A DNA stretch of 64,000 nt from assembly GCF_023022965.1 (NCBI RefSeq), contig NZ_CP095462.1:3390001-3454000 (forward strand). The letters run 5' to 3'. The notes under the pieces are model-generated. The model searched no databases. It saw nothing but the letters and a program-made list of their open reading frames with translations, and was not told where the DNA came from. The position numbers and the translations under genes are program-made. This document shows, in pieces, positions 44,669 through 53,330 of the stretch (positions are counted from its first letter, which is position 1; every line of letters begins with the position of its first letter). The DNA is from Ectobacillus sp. JY-23. GTDB lineage: Bacteria; Bacillota; Bacilli; Bacillales; Bacillaceae_G.

Positions 44669-45442
44669 TTATGCTTCCAATCTTAACATAGCATAGGCAA
44701 CGGCAATCATGTCTGTGCTTACAAGATCTGATGTAGGAGACAAAACAAGACGTAGTTCGATGATGTCACCAGCGAATAGACGTTTACTTACAACCGCTGT
44801 CCCGCGCACCATTGGGATAGGTGCGAATAAGCCAGGAACACTGGATGTGTCAAGCAGAGTGGAAAGCGGCACAAGACCGAATACCTCAGGAAGTCCTGTA
44901 CTTGTGACAGGGTTACCGCCTGGAAATCTGAGCAGTTGAACATTGAAATCGCCTGCATCAAATGAAGTATCTCCAGTTCCAGGTGTAGGCAGGTCACCAA
45001 AGAAGCCGCTTACTCCTAATAGGGAAATACCTGCAGTGATATTGTATGTTTTAGATCTATTGATGCGAAGTCCTGTAAATGAACCTGCCGGTACACCTAA
45101 CATAGAATTTGGAGCGGTAATGATGGTAGGAGCTGCAGCTGGTATTTCAAACATGCCTGTGCCTAAAGCCGCAGCCGGTGTTGTATCTGAAGTTGTTGCC
45201 GGTGCTGCACCGAATTCAAAAGCTGGCGCTGCGCCTGCTCCAGAAGACAATAAGCGAGTGAAAAGAACTGGCGAAGAAGTTGCGCCGCCTGCTAAATCCA
45301 ACCCTGATAATAATTGTGGAAATGAGCCATCCTGTAATGCTGTAACAGGTGTAATCTCACTTCCTCCTTCTGGAAACGTAGGTAAGTTACAAGCTACTGC
45401 TTTAACGGGAAGATTGCCGTTTCCTCCGAAACAATTACACAT
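44669..45442 (-). CDS. BxpB/ExsF-like exosporium protein candidate
   Basis: 257 residues. It starts MCNCFGGNGNLPVKAVACNLP with three Cys, then a low-complexity Ala/Pro/Thr stretch (GAGAAPAFEFGAAPATTSDT), then a beta-rich C-terminal half. The last part, VVSKRLFAGDIIELRLVLSPTSDLVSTDMIAVAYAMLRLE, has the '-x-GD-x-I-x-L' strand and closing strand order of BxpB/BclA-type TNF-like domains. GAGGTGAAATTCAT precedes the ATG at 45442. Location near cotO and cotZ supports a spore-surface role. 45443-45762 is a divergent promoter region without other genes. Confidence 0.6.
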   Translation of the reverse strand: MCNCFGGNGNLPVKAVACNLPTFPEGGSEITPVTALQDGSFPQLLSGLDLAGGATSSPVLFTRLLSSGAGAAPAFEFGAAPATTSDTTPAAALGTGMFEIPAAAPTIITAPNSMLGVPAGSFTGLRINRSKTYNITAGISLLGVSGFFGDLPTPGTGDTSFDAGDFNVQLLRFPGGNPVTSTGLPEVFGLVPLSTLLDTSSVPGLFAPIPMVRGTAVVSKRLFAGDIIELRLVLSPTSDLVSTDMIAVAYAMLRLEA

Positions 45443-45762
45443 ATGAATTTCACCTCTTTTATTAGAATACATTAATATGTAATGCGATATATGGGAGTTT
45501 GGCTATAGACAAGGTCCTATTTTCAAAAAATTGGTTGAAATGCCTGTATAATATACTACTAAAACTTGAGAAGTGTTTTTAAGCTGTCGTTTCTTCGTGT
45601 TCATCTGTCAAAACAGCTATAGAAACTCAAGCATTATTTAAAAACAGTAAGGTGAATAAGAAAGGCAACGTAGGCACTATAAAAAACTGCAGGAAAAAAT
45701 AGTAGGTGCGCCGCATATATTTTTATATGACTGATGCTGTTGAGTAAGGGGAGGAGAATAAC

Positions 45763-46347
45763 TTGACAAATAAACGCGATCAAGATGAGAAGCCGCTTAT
45801 GTATATTACACAACCAGGATTTGAAAAGAGCGCACCTAATATGCAAAATGTATTTATTATTAAAAGTAAGGTACTAAAGGATGCACAACAGGAGCAGAGT
45901 CTATCTCATGAAGAAATCGTAAAGGTTGAATTAGAACAAGAAGTGATACAAGAAGAGGTTATAGAGTCTGCAGTAGAGGATTTTGAAACAGTTATAGGGG
46001 ATGTGAGTGAAGTTGAAGCCGTAGAGTTAGAAGATAAATCCACAGAGGTTGCTGCAGCAACGGAAACTGTTGTTGAAGAAATAACAGAGGAGACGACTGC
46101 GCCACCGGGATCTTGGAAAAGTAAGCCGTTTAAGGAAATGAGCAACGAAGAAAAGCTGCATTTCGTTATTCATCGTCCACATTATATTCCTAAAATTAAA
46201 TGTCAAATTCGAACAAACCAAACTGTTTTAACGGGTTATGTTGTATCGCATGAGCATGATGAAGTGGCTATTAAGATTATAGGGAAGGCCAGACCTATTG
46301 TTATTTCATTTGATGAAATTATTGCGATCCAGATGGTGGGCTTATAA
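45763..46347 (+). CDS. cotO: Spore coat protein CotO
   Basis: 194 residues. The N-terminus (KPLMYITQPGFEKSAPNMQNVFIIK) and C-terminal half (PFKEMSNEEKLHFVIHRPHYIPKIKCQIRTNQ ... GKARPIVISFDEIIAIQMV) fit CotO, a coat/exosporium attachment protein. The middle (about 30-120) is an acidic, Glu/Val-rich low-complexity segment. It starts at TTG, preceded by AAGGGGAGGAGAATAAC. CotO is needed for proper outer coat and exosporium assembly in B. cereus-type spores (family knowledge). It is convergent with cotZ. Confidence 0.85.
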   Translation: MTNKRDQDEKPLMYITQPGFEKSAPNMQNVFIIKSKVLKDAQQEQSLSHEEIVKVELEQEVIQEEVIESAVEDFETVIGDVSEVEAVELEDKSTEVAAATETVVEEITEETTAPPGSWKSKPFKEMSNEEKLHFVIHRPHYIPKIKCQIRTNQTVLTGYVVSHEHDEVAIKIIGKARPIVISFDEIIAIQMVGL

Positions 46348-46395
46348 GTAAAGGTGGCAGATACTCTGCCACCTCAATAGTTTTTTGTTGTACAA

Positions 46396-46986
46396 TTACA
46401 CGCCTCTTACGAACGTGTCGCGCAAGCATTGGATTGCGCAGAAGCAGTTTAAGTCCACTGTAATGCAGAAATTTGTTGGTGCTAGTGAGAAGAATGTGTT
46501 CATAGGGCCGCCGGCAGTAGGGATGGAAATACCGTCGGAATATAGACAGATTAATAGGCGTGCAATTAAATCAAATGCATCAAAGTTGAAGTTGATGTTT
46601 ACATCAGCACCGCCACCTAATCCTAATTGTTCTGTAAGTGCAGAACGGATTTCATCATCTAAGCCCTCTAGTGTTGGTACAAGTACACGAAGAACTGCAC
46701 AGCACTCGTCTACGCTTTCAACACGTAAAAACGGCGATGGAAGTGGAAGAGAGATACCAGCGATACGGAAGCAGCTTGCTGGGATGAACAATTCCCCTTT
46801 TTTGTTATAAAGTACAAACGGCCGCGTGTTGGCAAGTGGAGACGTGCCGCCGCAGTTTGCGCCCAAAATTGGGTTGTCGCAGCCTGTTGGGCAAGTGTCT
46901 TGTGCAACATCTTGCAGCTCGTTAATGAAATTTACAACGTCGCATACGCAATTTGTATCGTAGTGGTGTTTATCGTTGCAACTCAT
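46396..46986 (-). CDS. cotZ: CotZ/ExsY/CotY-type spore crust protein with a long insert
   Basis: 196 residues versus roughly 150-160 for ExsY/CotY. It keeps the Cys-rich hallmarks: MSCNDKHHYDTNCVCDVV, NELQDVAQDTCPTGC, NTRPFVLYNKKG, LRVESVDECCAVLRVL, and the end FCITVDLNCFCAIQCLRD. A stretch of about 45 residues between CAVLRVLVP and NTFFSLAP (including EQLGLGGGADVNINFNFDAF) looks inserted. CotZ/ExsY self-assembles into disulfide-linked two-dimensional lattices that form the crust or exosporium basal layer. AAGGAGTGAAATCA precedes the ATG. 46987-47365 upstream holds no gene I can support. Confidence 0.9.
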   Translation of the reverse strand: MSCNDKHHYDTNCVCDVVNFINELQDVAQDTCPTGCDNPILGANCGGTSPLANTRPFVLYNKKGELFIPASCFRIAGISLPLPSPFLRVESVDECCAVLRVLVPTLEGLDDEIRSALTEQLGLGGGADVNINFNFDAFDLIARLLICLYSDGISIPTAGGPMNTFFSLAPTNFCITVDLNCFCAIQCLRDTFVRGV

Positions 46987-47365
46987 TGATTTCACTCCTT
47001 ATCATTAAGTTTGGTTTTACATTAATAAGATATTGAATTGGGACACAATCGGTTACTGTACTTTTACTGATTTTAAAGAAATGGGCAGAGGCCAGAAGGT
47101 GATGTTTTATTAAATGAGACAGATATAAATAGAAATAAAGAACGAAATTCTTTTTTGATAGGAGAAAAGAATGGGAAATGTGTAGTTGCCGTCAGTGCCC
47201 AAGAAGTGTCCGTGCTGAATAAGACCATATACATCCGGCGAAGTGGTTTGATGCTTTTGTTTTCTTTGCTGTTATATATTGAAAAAATAAAGTAGGTTTA
47301 TATAGATCAAAATTTATCTAAATGCATATTAACCAGAATATGTTTTGCATAAAAGGAGGCAGGAG

Positions 47366-47722
47366 ATGTTTCCGAACAATTGGTTTATGCTCGTGATTTT
47401 TGCTTTTGCCGCGTTTCGTTTAACCAGATTGCTTGTGTTTGATAAAATTACGCGTTTTATTCGTGCTCCTTTTATTGACGAAATTGAGGTCCAAGAAGAT
47501 GGAGCGTTTGTTACCTATACGAAAATAAAAGGACAGGGTATGCAGCGATGGTTTGGTGAATTGTTAAGCTGTTACTGGTGTACTGGTGTATGGGTCACTG
47601 CCTTGTTGCTTTTAGGCTATTATTGGTTACCAAGAGTGACAGAGCCGTTGCTGTTTTTATTGGCAATTGCCGGATTGGCGGCAGTTATTGAAACGATAAT
47701 AGGAAAAGTTTCAGATGAATAA
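47366..47722 (+). CDS. yjcA: YjcA-like DUF1360 sporulation protein
   Basis: 118 residues. Membrane segments FMLVIFAFAAFRLTRLL and a C-terminal pair around VWVTALLLLGYYWL and LLFLLAIAGLAAVI flank a Cys-containing LLSCYWCTGVW block. This FRLTRLL...DxI...C-x-W-C-x-G arrangement is typical of DUF1360. B. subtilis YjcA is made during sporulation and lies near the same coat genes. AAAAGGAGGCAGGAG precedes the ATG. Confidence 0.82.
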   Translation: MFPNNWFMLVIFAFAAFRLTRLLVFDKITRFIRAPFIDEIEVQEDGAFVTYTKIKGQGMQRWFGELLSCYWCTGVWVTALLLLGYYWLPRVTEPLLFLLAIAGLAAVIETIIGKVSDE

Positions 47723-47794
47723 AATAGGTGAACGAAAGGTCAGTCAAAATCATATAGTGAATAGAATAATAGTACAACAAGGGAGAGGTACCTC

Positions 47795-47950
47795 ATGAGA
47801 AATCGTCCTTTGCCGTTAAATCAGTGGCAGTACTATCAGCAACAGCAACAAGCGATGGAACAAAAGGGCTACACGAAGAAAAAGGGCTGTAATTGTGCAA
47901 AGAAAAAAAAGCTGTCTGAACAAAGTCAGCAGCAAGAAGAACAACAATAA
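47795..47950 (+). CDS. Gln-rich 51-residue protein, unknown
   Basis: MRNRPLPLNQWQYYQQQQQA starts the protein; a Lys-rich middle has KKKGCNCAKKKK, and the end is QSQQQEEQQ. A good ribosome binding site (AAGGGAGAGGTACCTC) precedes it and a terminator follows directly, which makes it a credible gene. It has two Cys (CNC) and extreme Gln/Lys bias. It sits between yjcA and the YjcD-like helicase, in a run of sporulation genes, so a minor coat or spore protein is possible. I do not recognise a family. Confidence 0.6.
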   Translation: MRNRPLPLNQWQYYQQQQQAMEQKGYTKKKGCNCAKKKKLSEQSQQQEEQQ

Positions 47951-47981
47951 AAAGCAGAGCATAAAAAAGCTCTGCTTTTTA
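47947..47981. terminator. Bidirectional terminator at 47.96 kb
   Basis: AAAAAGCAGAGC-ATAAAAAA-GCTCTGCTTTTT, shared by the Gln-rich gene and the convergent helicase gene. Confidence 0.87.
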
Positions 47982-50231
47982 CTGTAATAGGTGTTTGATG
48001 AAGCGCGAAGGGGATGCAGTTCGCCCTCTGCGCATGTTCGGAACGGATACATATAGTGTTTCTTGTGCGCGTGTAATGGCGACGTACGCCAGACGGCGCT
48101 CTTCTTCAAGCGGTGTGCTGTCACCCTCTCGGAACGCATCGAGCGCAAAATCGTGCGGCAAGGATCCGTCAACGGCACCAAGAAGATACACGTGCTTATA
48201 TTCTAATCCCTTAGAACGATGGATGGTAAGAAGCTGTATGGCGTCTTGATAGGTTTTGCTAAGCTGTTTCATTTCGTTGTTCATCGCAATCATATGATCG
48301 ACATGTGCTAAGAAATCACGTATGCTTGTAAACTTACGCGCAACGACTTTTAAGTCACGTACATCATCAGATCCTTTTTCCATTGCGTTGCCTTCATTGC
48401 CGCGTTTTTTAATATAGTCAGAGAAACCCATTTCACGCTCAATCATTTCAATGGCGGCAAGCGGTTCTAGATGTTGTAATGTACGGAACAATGGTGCAAT
48501 TTTCTGGAGCTTTTTTTGCTGAAACGACTGTATGTTTGTAAGCTTTCCGAGCGCGCGCACAAGTGTGCAATCCTGAAGGATACTGATGGCCTTTACATCT
48601 TGCAGGGTGGATTGCTTAAGGAACAGCGCTCCCATTAAGTCGCGTAACGCACTGGCATCATCTTCGTTCATAGCCAATCGTAAATAGGCCAGCAGGCTTT
48701 TTGTAACGCGCCGCTGGTAAAAGGAATCAGCATCGTGCTCCATGATAAAAGGTAAAGCTGATTGCGATAAACGTTCAAAAATAGCTCGTGACGCAACATG
48801 GGTTCGGTACAAAATGGCAAAGTCAGATGGATTGGCACCTTTTTGTATCTTTTCTTTTATATCCGTTACAATCATGGTTGCTTCTTCTTCTTCATCGTAA
48901 GGAAAAAAGAAGGATGGAACAAAAGGCGATTGAAACTGTGCTTGCATTTTTTTTTGACGTCTATTCTTATTGAAGCGAATGACTTTGTTGGCAACGGTGA
49001 CGATGCTATGTGAAGAGCGATAGTTTTGACTTAGTGTCACCACTTTTGCGTCCGGATAATCTTTATCAAAATGTAGAATAAATGATGGATCGCTACCTCG
49101 GAACGCATAAATGGATTGATCATCATCACCGACCGCGCAAATATTGTTCGTATGCTCAGAAAGCAATTGCATGATTTTATACTGAACCTTATTAACATCC
49201 TGAAATTCATCAATGAGAAAGTAACGAAAACGATTGTGATAACGAGAGAGAAGGTCTTCGTTAGTTCGCAGCAATTCGTAACATCCATATAGCATATCAT
49301 CAAAATCAAACAGAGAACGCTCCTGCTTGATTTGCTCGTAGCGTTTATATAAGTATTGTGCCTTATCTTCCCAAGGAGTGGCAGGCTGTACAGTGTCATA
49401 ATGCGTCAATGTGTTTTTCCAGTAACTGATTTGCTGCATAGCTTGATCATACGGAAATTCTTTTTCATCAATCCCAATTTCTGCGCCAGCTTCCTTCAAT
49501 ATACGATCTATTTGCCAATCGTATTTCAGTAAGTACTCTGAGGACCAGCGCGTCGGCTCATGATGCATCAGGATGCGATAAAAAATACTATGGAAGGTTC
49601 CTACCAATAAGGAGTGTAATACTGCTTGCGGCAGCTGAAAGCGTTGTAATCGCTCTTTCATTTCCCGTGCCGCTTTTGCTGTAAAGGTGACGAGCATAAT
49701 GGATTTTGGATCAATTCCTTTTTCCTGCACCATATAGGCAGTTCGTGCCGTCAACACCCTTGTTTTTCCGCTGCCTGCCCCCGCTAGGATGAGAAGTGGC
49801 CCTTCCGTTGTTGTTACAGCTTCATATTGGGCAGCATCTAATTGCAAGGAGCTTTCTTCAACTGCATAAGACGTTGATTCTTCCGGTTTGATAAATGTAG
49901 TTATTCCTTTTGCAGTTTGTACCTCTTTCCAGGCTGAAACTGCCTGCGGCGCGATGCTTCGACCTTTTGGCAGCCGAAAACCGTCCTGCTCAGCAATCGT
50001 CGCAGCTACTTGTAAACGACTATGCACTTCTGCTTCACAAGAAAAATTGGTTTGTACAGGATGGTAGAAATGAGGTTGTTTTTGCATGCCTAAATACAAT
50101 TTAACAGGTTTTTGACAGGACACGCATGTTACTTCGTCTCGAAGACTCGCTTCATACAGCATTTGAAAACTTTGCCGCGGGTAATATGTTAAATTGATAT
50201 CTTTATTTTGATAGGAGGCGATTTTCATCAT
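47979..50231 (-). CDS. yjcD: UvrD/PcrA-type helicase YjcD with CoiA-like N-terminal zinc domain
   Basis: 750 residues, an SF1A 3'-5' DNA helicase by its motifs: Walker A LILAGAGSGKTRVL (GAGSGKT at 151-157), motif II LIDEFQDVNKVQ, GDDDQSIYAFRGSD, TLSQNYRSSHSI, LLTIHRSKGLEYKHVYL and EERRLAYVAITRAQETLYV. The first 70 residues are separate: CVSCQKPVKLYLGMQKQPHFYHP (Cys36, Cys39, His54, His57), very like the finger of CoiA. The start at 50231 follows AAAGGAGACAAGC. Likely a DNA repair or recombination helicase; the exact role is unknown. Confidence 0.9.
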   Translation of the reverse strand: MMKIASYQNKDINLTYYPRQSFQMLYEASLRDEVTCVSCQKPVKLYLGMQKQPHFYHPVQTNFSCEAEVHSRLQVAATIAEQDGFRLPKGRSIAPQAVSAWKEVQTAKGITTFIKPEESTSYAVEESSLQLDAAQYEAVTTTEGPLLILAGAGSGKTRVLTARTAYMVQEKGIDPKSIMLVTFTAKAAREMKERLQRFQLPQAVLHSLLVGTFHSIFYRILMHHEPTRWSSEYLLKYDWQIDRILKEAGAEIGIDEKEFPYDQAMQQISYWKNTLTHYDTVQPATPWEDKAQYLYKRYEQIKQERSLFDFDDMLYGCYELLRTNEDLLSRYHNRFRYFLIDEFQDVNKVQYKIMQLLSEHTNNICAVGDDDQSIYAFRGSDPSFILHFDKDYPDAKVVTLSQNYRSSHSIVTVANKVIRFNKNRRQKKMQAQFQSPFVPSFFFPYDEEEEATMIVTDIKEKIQKGANPSDFAILYRTHVASRAIFERLSQSALPFIMEHDADSFYQRRVTKSLLAYLRLAMNEDDASALRDLMGALFLKQSTLQDVKAISILQDCTLVRALGKLTNIQSFQQKKLQKIAPLFRTLQHLEPLAAIEMIEREMGFSDYIKKRGNEGNAMEKGSDDVRDLKVVARKFTSIRDFLAHVDHMIAMNNEMKQLSKTYQDAIQLLTIHRSKGLEYKHVYLLGAVDGSLPHDFALDAFREGDSTPLEEERRLAYVAITRAQETLYVSVPNMRRGRTASPSRFIKHLLQ

Positions 50232-50297
50232 GCTTGTCTCCTTTGTTTTTTTCAATACCTTTCATCTTATCATACATTGGATAAAATGAAAAAAGAG

Positions 50298-51596
50298 TTA
50301 TTGATATATGGAGACTTGATTACGCCCGGAACGCTTCGCTTCGTACAAGGCTTTATCTGCTTGATCTAAAAAGGACTCTGGGGAGCTGGACAGCGTTGGA
50401 GTCATGAGGGCCACGCCGAGGCTAATTGTCAAATAAGGGCTAGTGGCGGATGTTTTATGAGGGATTTTCAGAGACTCAACAGTATCTCGGAGTTGTGCTG
50501 CGATGATAAGGGCACGTGTTTCATTTGTATCATATAAAATAACGAGAAATTCTTCCCCGCCATAGCGAGCAATAAAGTCATTTTGGTTTTTTATGGTGTT
50601 CTGTAAGGCCGAGGCGACTTTTTGCAGACAAGCATCACCTTTCACATGACCGTATGTGTCATTATAAAGCTTGAAACAATCAATATCGATTAAAATAATT
50701 CCGAGTTTGGTAGACAAAGAAAGTGCCTGGTGCCAAGCTTGTGCAAAGGTTTCATCACAAATACGTCGATTGGGGATTTGCGTGAGACTATCTATGGAAG
50801 ACAATTCATTCGCTTTTTTGAGCTGCATTTCAGCTTCAATTTTTTCTGAAATGTCATGGGAGGCAACTAAAATCTCTAACATTGTACCTTCTTCTGTATA
50901 AATAGGTCGGCTTGCTGATTGAACCCAGATATAGGTACCGTCTTGTTTTTTCATGCGGTATCGTAAGTTGCTAATACCGTTATGAATCGTAAGGTGCTTG
51001 TGCATGTTTTTCAGCGCTGTTATATCTTCAGTATGAACAAATGAATACATCGAGCAGCCTCTCATCTCTTCTGCTTCATAACCTAGTAATTTTTTACATA
51101 CAGGTGAAACATATGTGTACAGGCCACTGGGTGTATGTTTAGAAATAAAATCTGTAGAGTGCTCAGCTAAAAGGCGCAGCCATTCTTCATTTTCCTTCAT
51201 TTTTCGCTCACTATTTTTTTGTTCGGTAATATCAACAATTTGTGAGATGAAATGGAGAGGAGTTCCATTTTTATCATATACGAGAGAAACACTTAATAAC
51301 ACCCAAATTAACATGCCATTTTTATGAATATATCTTTTCTCCATTCGATATGTGTCTAGTTCTCCGCGAATCATTTTTTGAACGTATTGAAGATCTAAGT
51401 CCAAATCGTCAGGATGCGTGATATCTTGAAAAGAACCTGCTAATAATTCGGTTTCACTGTAGCCTAACAACTTACAAAGTGCAGGATTCACTTTTAGCCA
51501 TTTGCCGTCTAATCCGACCAATGCTTTTCCAATAGGTGCATAGTGAAAAGCATTTACAAATAAATCGTAATCAACAGGCGTATTTCGTTTTTCCAT
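50298..51596 (-). CDS. PAS-PAS-GGDEF diguanylate cyclase
   Basis: 432 residues, soluble. Two PAS domains with PAC tails: residues about 15-130 (FHYAPIGKALVGLDGKWLKVNPALCKLLGY ... ISQIVDITEQK) and 145-265 (TDFISKHTPSGLYTYVSPVCKKLLGY ... VASHDISEKIEAE). The GGDEF domain (about 275-430) has LTQIPNRR, LIDIDCFKLYNDTYGH and the active-site loop RYGGEEFLV, so c-di-GMP synthesis is expected. GAGGTGAATGAA precedes the ATG at 51596. It is divergent from an EAL gene. Confidence 0.92.
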   Translation of the reverse strand: MEKRNTPVDYDLFVNAFHYAPIGKALVGLDGKWLKVNPALCKLLGYSETELLAGSFQDITHPDDLDLDLQYVQKMIRGELDTYRMEKRYIHKNGMLIWVLLSVSLVYDKNGTPLHFISQIVDITEQKNSERKMKENEEWLRLLAEHSTDFISKHTPSGLYTYVSPVCKKLLGYEAEEMRGCSMYSFVHTEDITALKNMHKHLTIHNGISNLRYRMKKQDGTYIWVQSASRPIYTEEGTMLEILVASHDISEKIEAEMQLKKANELSSIDSLTQIPNRRICDETFAQAWHQALSLSTKLGIILIDIDCFKLYNDTYGHVKGDACLQKVASALQNTIKNQNDFIARYGGEEFLVILYDTNETRALIIAAQLRDTVESLKIPHKTSATSPYLTISLGVALMTPTLSSSPESFLDQADKALYEAKRSGRNQVSIYQ

Positions 51597-51988
51597 TTCA
51601 TTCACCTCTTCGTGTATGGAGTGAAGCAAAGCAATATAATTTGTATGAATCCTTTTATTATATTCAGATTAATAGATTACTGTGATGGGATAGAGCGGAG
51701 AGTGTGAATGAATCCTAATCCTTCTTTGCTTCGATATACAGACAGTAACTGCTCAAGACTTGATGCTACGTACTAGAAAGTGGGCGCTTTCATTTTTTAT
51801 TTTTGTCTGCCAAGCTATAGTGTGTAATGATTGATAAGGCATGTTCACTATAAAATCTTATTTTTTAGTAGTATGCATAAGCAGATTAAGTCTATTTGCA
51901 TATGATAGTAAGAGAATGAGACTGTATCTATATGCATGAAGTTTTTATATATGTGTACAGGTAAATTATGGAGAAAGGATTAATCCAT

Positions 51989-53257
51989 ATGAAGCAAAAT
52001 GGAAAACGGCTTTTATATGATGAATTAACAGGTGTATATAGTCGATATGGCATGAAGCGGAAGATGGAGGAAGTATGCGGGTATACAAGAAGCGTGTTGC
52101 TCCTTTTGATAAATATAAAGCGTTTCGCATGGATCAATAAAACAATGGGACATCATGTGGGAGATGAAGTATTACGTTCTGTGGCAGAGCGCTTAAGAAA
52201 AAGTACACCAAATGGTATCGTTTCTCGTCAGTGGGGAGACGAATTTGCTGTTTTGTTCTCCGATATGAAGGGTGAGAAGCAAATTCGAGATTTGGTGGAA
52301 TCATTAATGCGAACACTGCAGCATCCATTCTTTGTCCGCAATTATAAGATTGCTTTGCAGTGTTATATTGGCGGGGTGATCGGAAAGAGTTCAGAAGTGC
52401 AGGATATGTTAAAGGATGGGGAAACAGCTTTATTGTGTGCGAAAGAGAAGGGCAAGAATATCTGTTTTTTTTGTCCTCATATGAGAGAGGAACTTCACTC
52501 AAAAATAGAAATAGCATTTGAATTGCAGCAAGCGTTGCCAAATCATGAGCTTGCTCTTTACTATCAACCACAAGTGAATATCGCAACAGGAGAAGTGGGG
52601 GGAGTGGAGGCATTGGTGCGCTGGCATCATCCGCACAAAGGTCTTATATTGCCAGGAGAGTTTATTCCTATTGCTGAAGAAACTGGTTTAATTATACCGA
52701 TTGGTAAGTGGATCATCTATGAAGCTTGTCGGCAAAATCAAGAGTGGAGAGAACAGGGCTCGTACAATGGGAAGATATCAATCAATATATCTCCCAAACA
52801 GTTCATGCAAGATGATTTCGTCATGTATGTGAAAGAAGTACTAACACGTACCAAGCTTAATCCGAGCGATATAGAACTGGAAATCACGGAATCTCTTTAC
52901 TTAGAGGAAGAAGTATACAGCAAGCTAGAGCAGCTTAGAGAATTAGGGATGCAGCTTTCCATTGATGATTTTGGTACAGGCTATGCTAGCTTTCAATATT
53001 TAAAACGATGTCCCGTGCATGCGGTGAAAATTGCTCCGCAGTTTGTCATGAATATGGACAAGGAAGAACCTAATAAATCTATCATCTCCTTAATTACAGC
53101 GCTTGCTGAAGAACTTCAGCTTCAAACGATTGCAGAAGGCGTGGAAACAAAAGAACAGCTTTCTTTTTTGGAATCTCTTAATTGTGCATATGTACAAGGC
53201 TACTTTTTCAGTCCTCCGCTTCCTCCAGAAGAATTAATTAATTTCCTAAAATCTTAA
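51989..53257 (+). CDS. GGDEF(degenerate)-EAL protein, probable c-di-GMP phosphodiesterase
   Basis: 422 residues. The GGDEF domain carries WGDEF (residues 82-86) instead of GGDEF, so it is probably not a cyclase. The EAL domain is complete by eye: YYQPQVN, EALVRW (207-209), FIPIAEETGLI, SINISPKQF, ELEITES, DDFGTGYASF, AEGVET and QGYFFSPPL. It likely degrades c-di-GMP, with the GGDEF domain sensing GTP or acting structurally. AAAGGA lies nine bases before the ATG. Upstream 51597-51988 has no confident feature apart from a 22-codon frame with a hairpin (see findings). Confidence 0.9.
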   Translation: MKQNGKRLLYDELTGVYSRYGMKRKMEEVCGYTRSVLLLLINIKRFAWINKTMGHHVGDEVLRSVAERLRKSTPNGIVSRQWGDEFAVLFSDMKGEKQIRDLVESLMRTLQHPFFVRNYKIALQCYIGGVIGKSSEVQDMLKDGETALLCAKEKGKNICFFCPHMREELHSKIEIAFELQQALPNHELALYYQPQVNIATGEVGGVEALVRWHHPHKGLILPGEFIPIAEETGLIIPIGKWIIYEACRQNQEWREQGSYNGKISINISPKQFMQDDFVMYVKEVLTRTKLNPSDIELEITESLYLEEEVYSKLEQLRELGMQLSIDDFGTGYASFQYLKRCPVHAVKIAPQFVMNMDKEEPNKSIISLITALAEELQLQTIAEGVETKEQLSFLESLNCAYVQGYFFSPPLPPEELINFLKS

Positions 53258-53330
53258 TATTAAGTAATTATGTATTTGTACAAGCCTTTCTGACTCTGTC
53301 GCATATATTGAAGGGAAAGGAGGTGTTGGT

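Noticed and set aside
45443-45762. Sigma-K promoters for the spore genes (CATA-type -10 sequences, also seen near 43668)
   Set aside because: CATATATTT and CATATACTC occur, but I could not find convincingly spaced -35 AC elements, so I do not call them.
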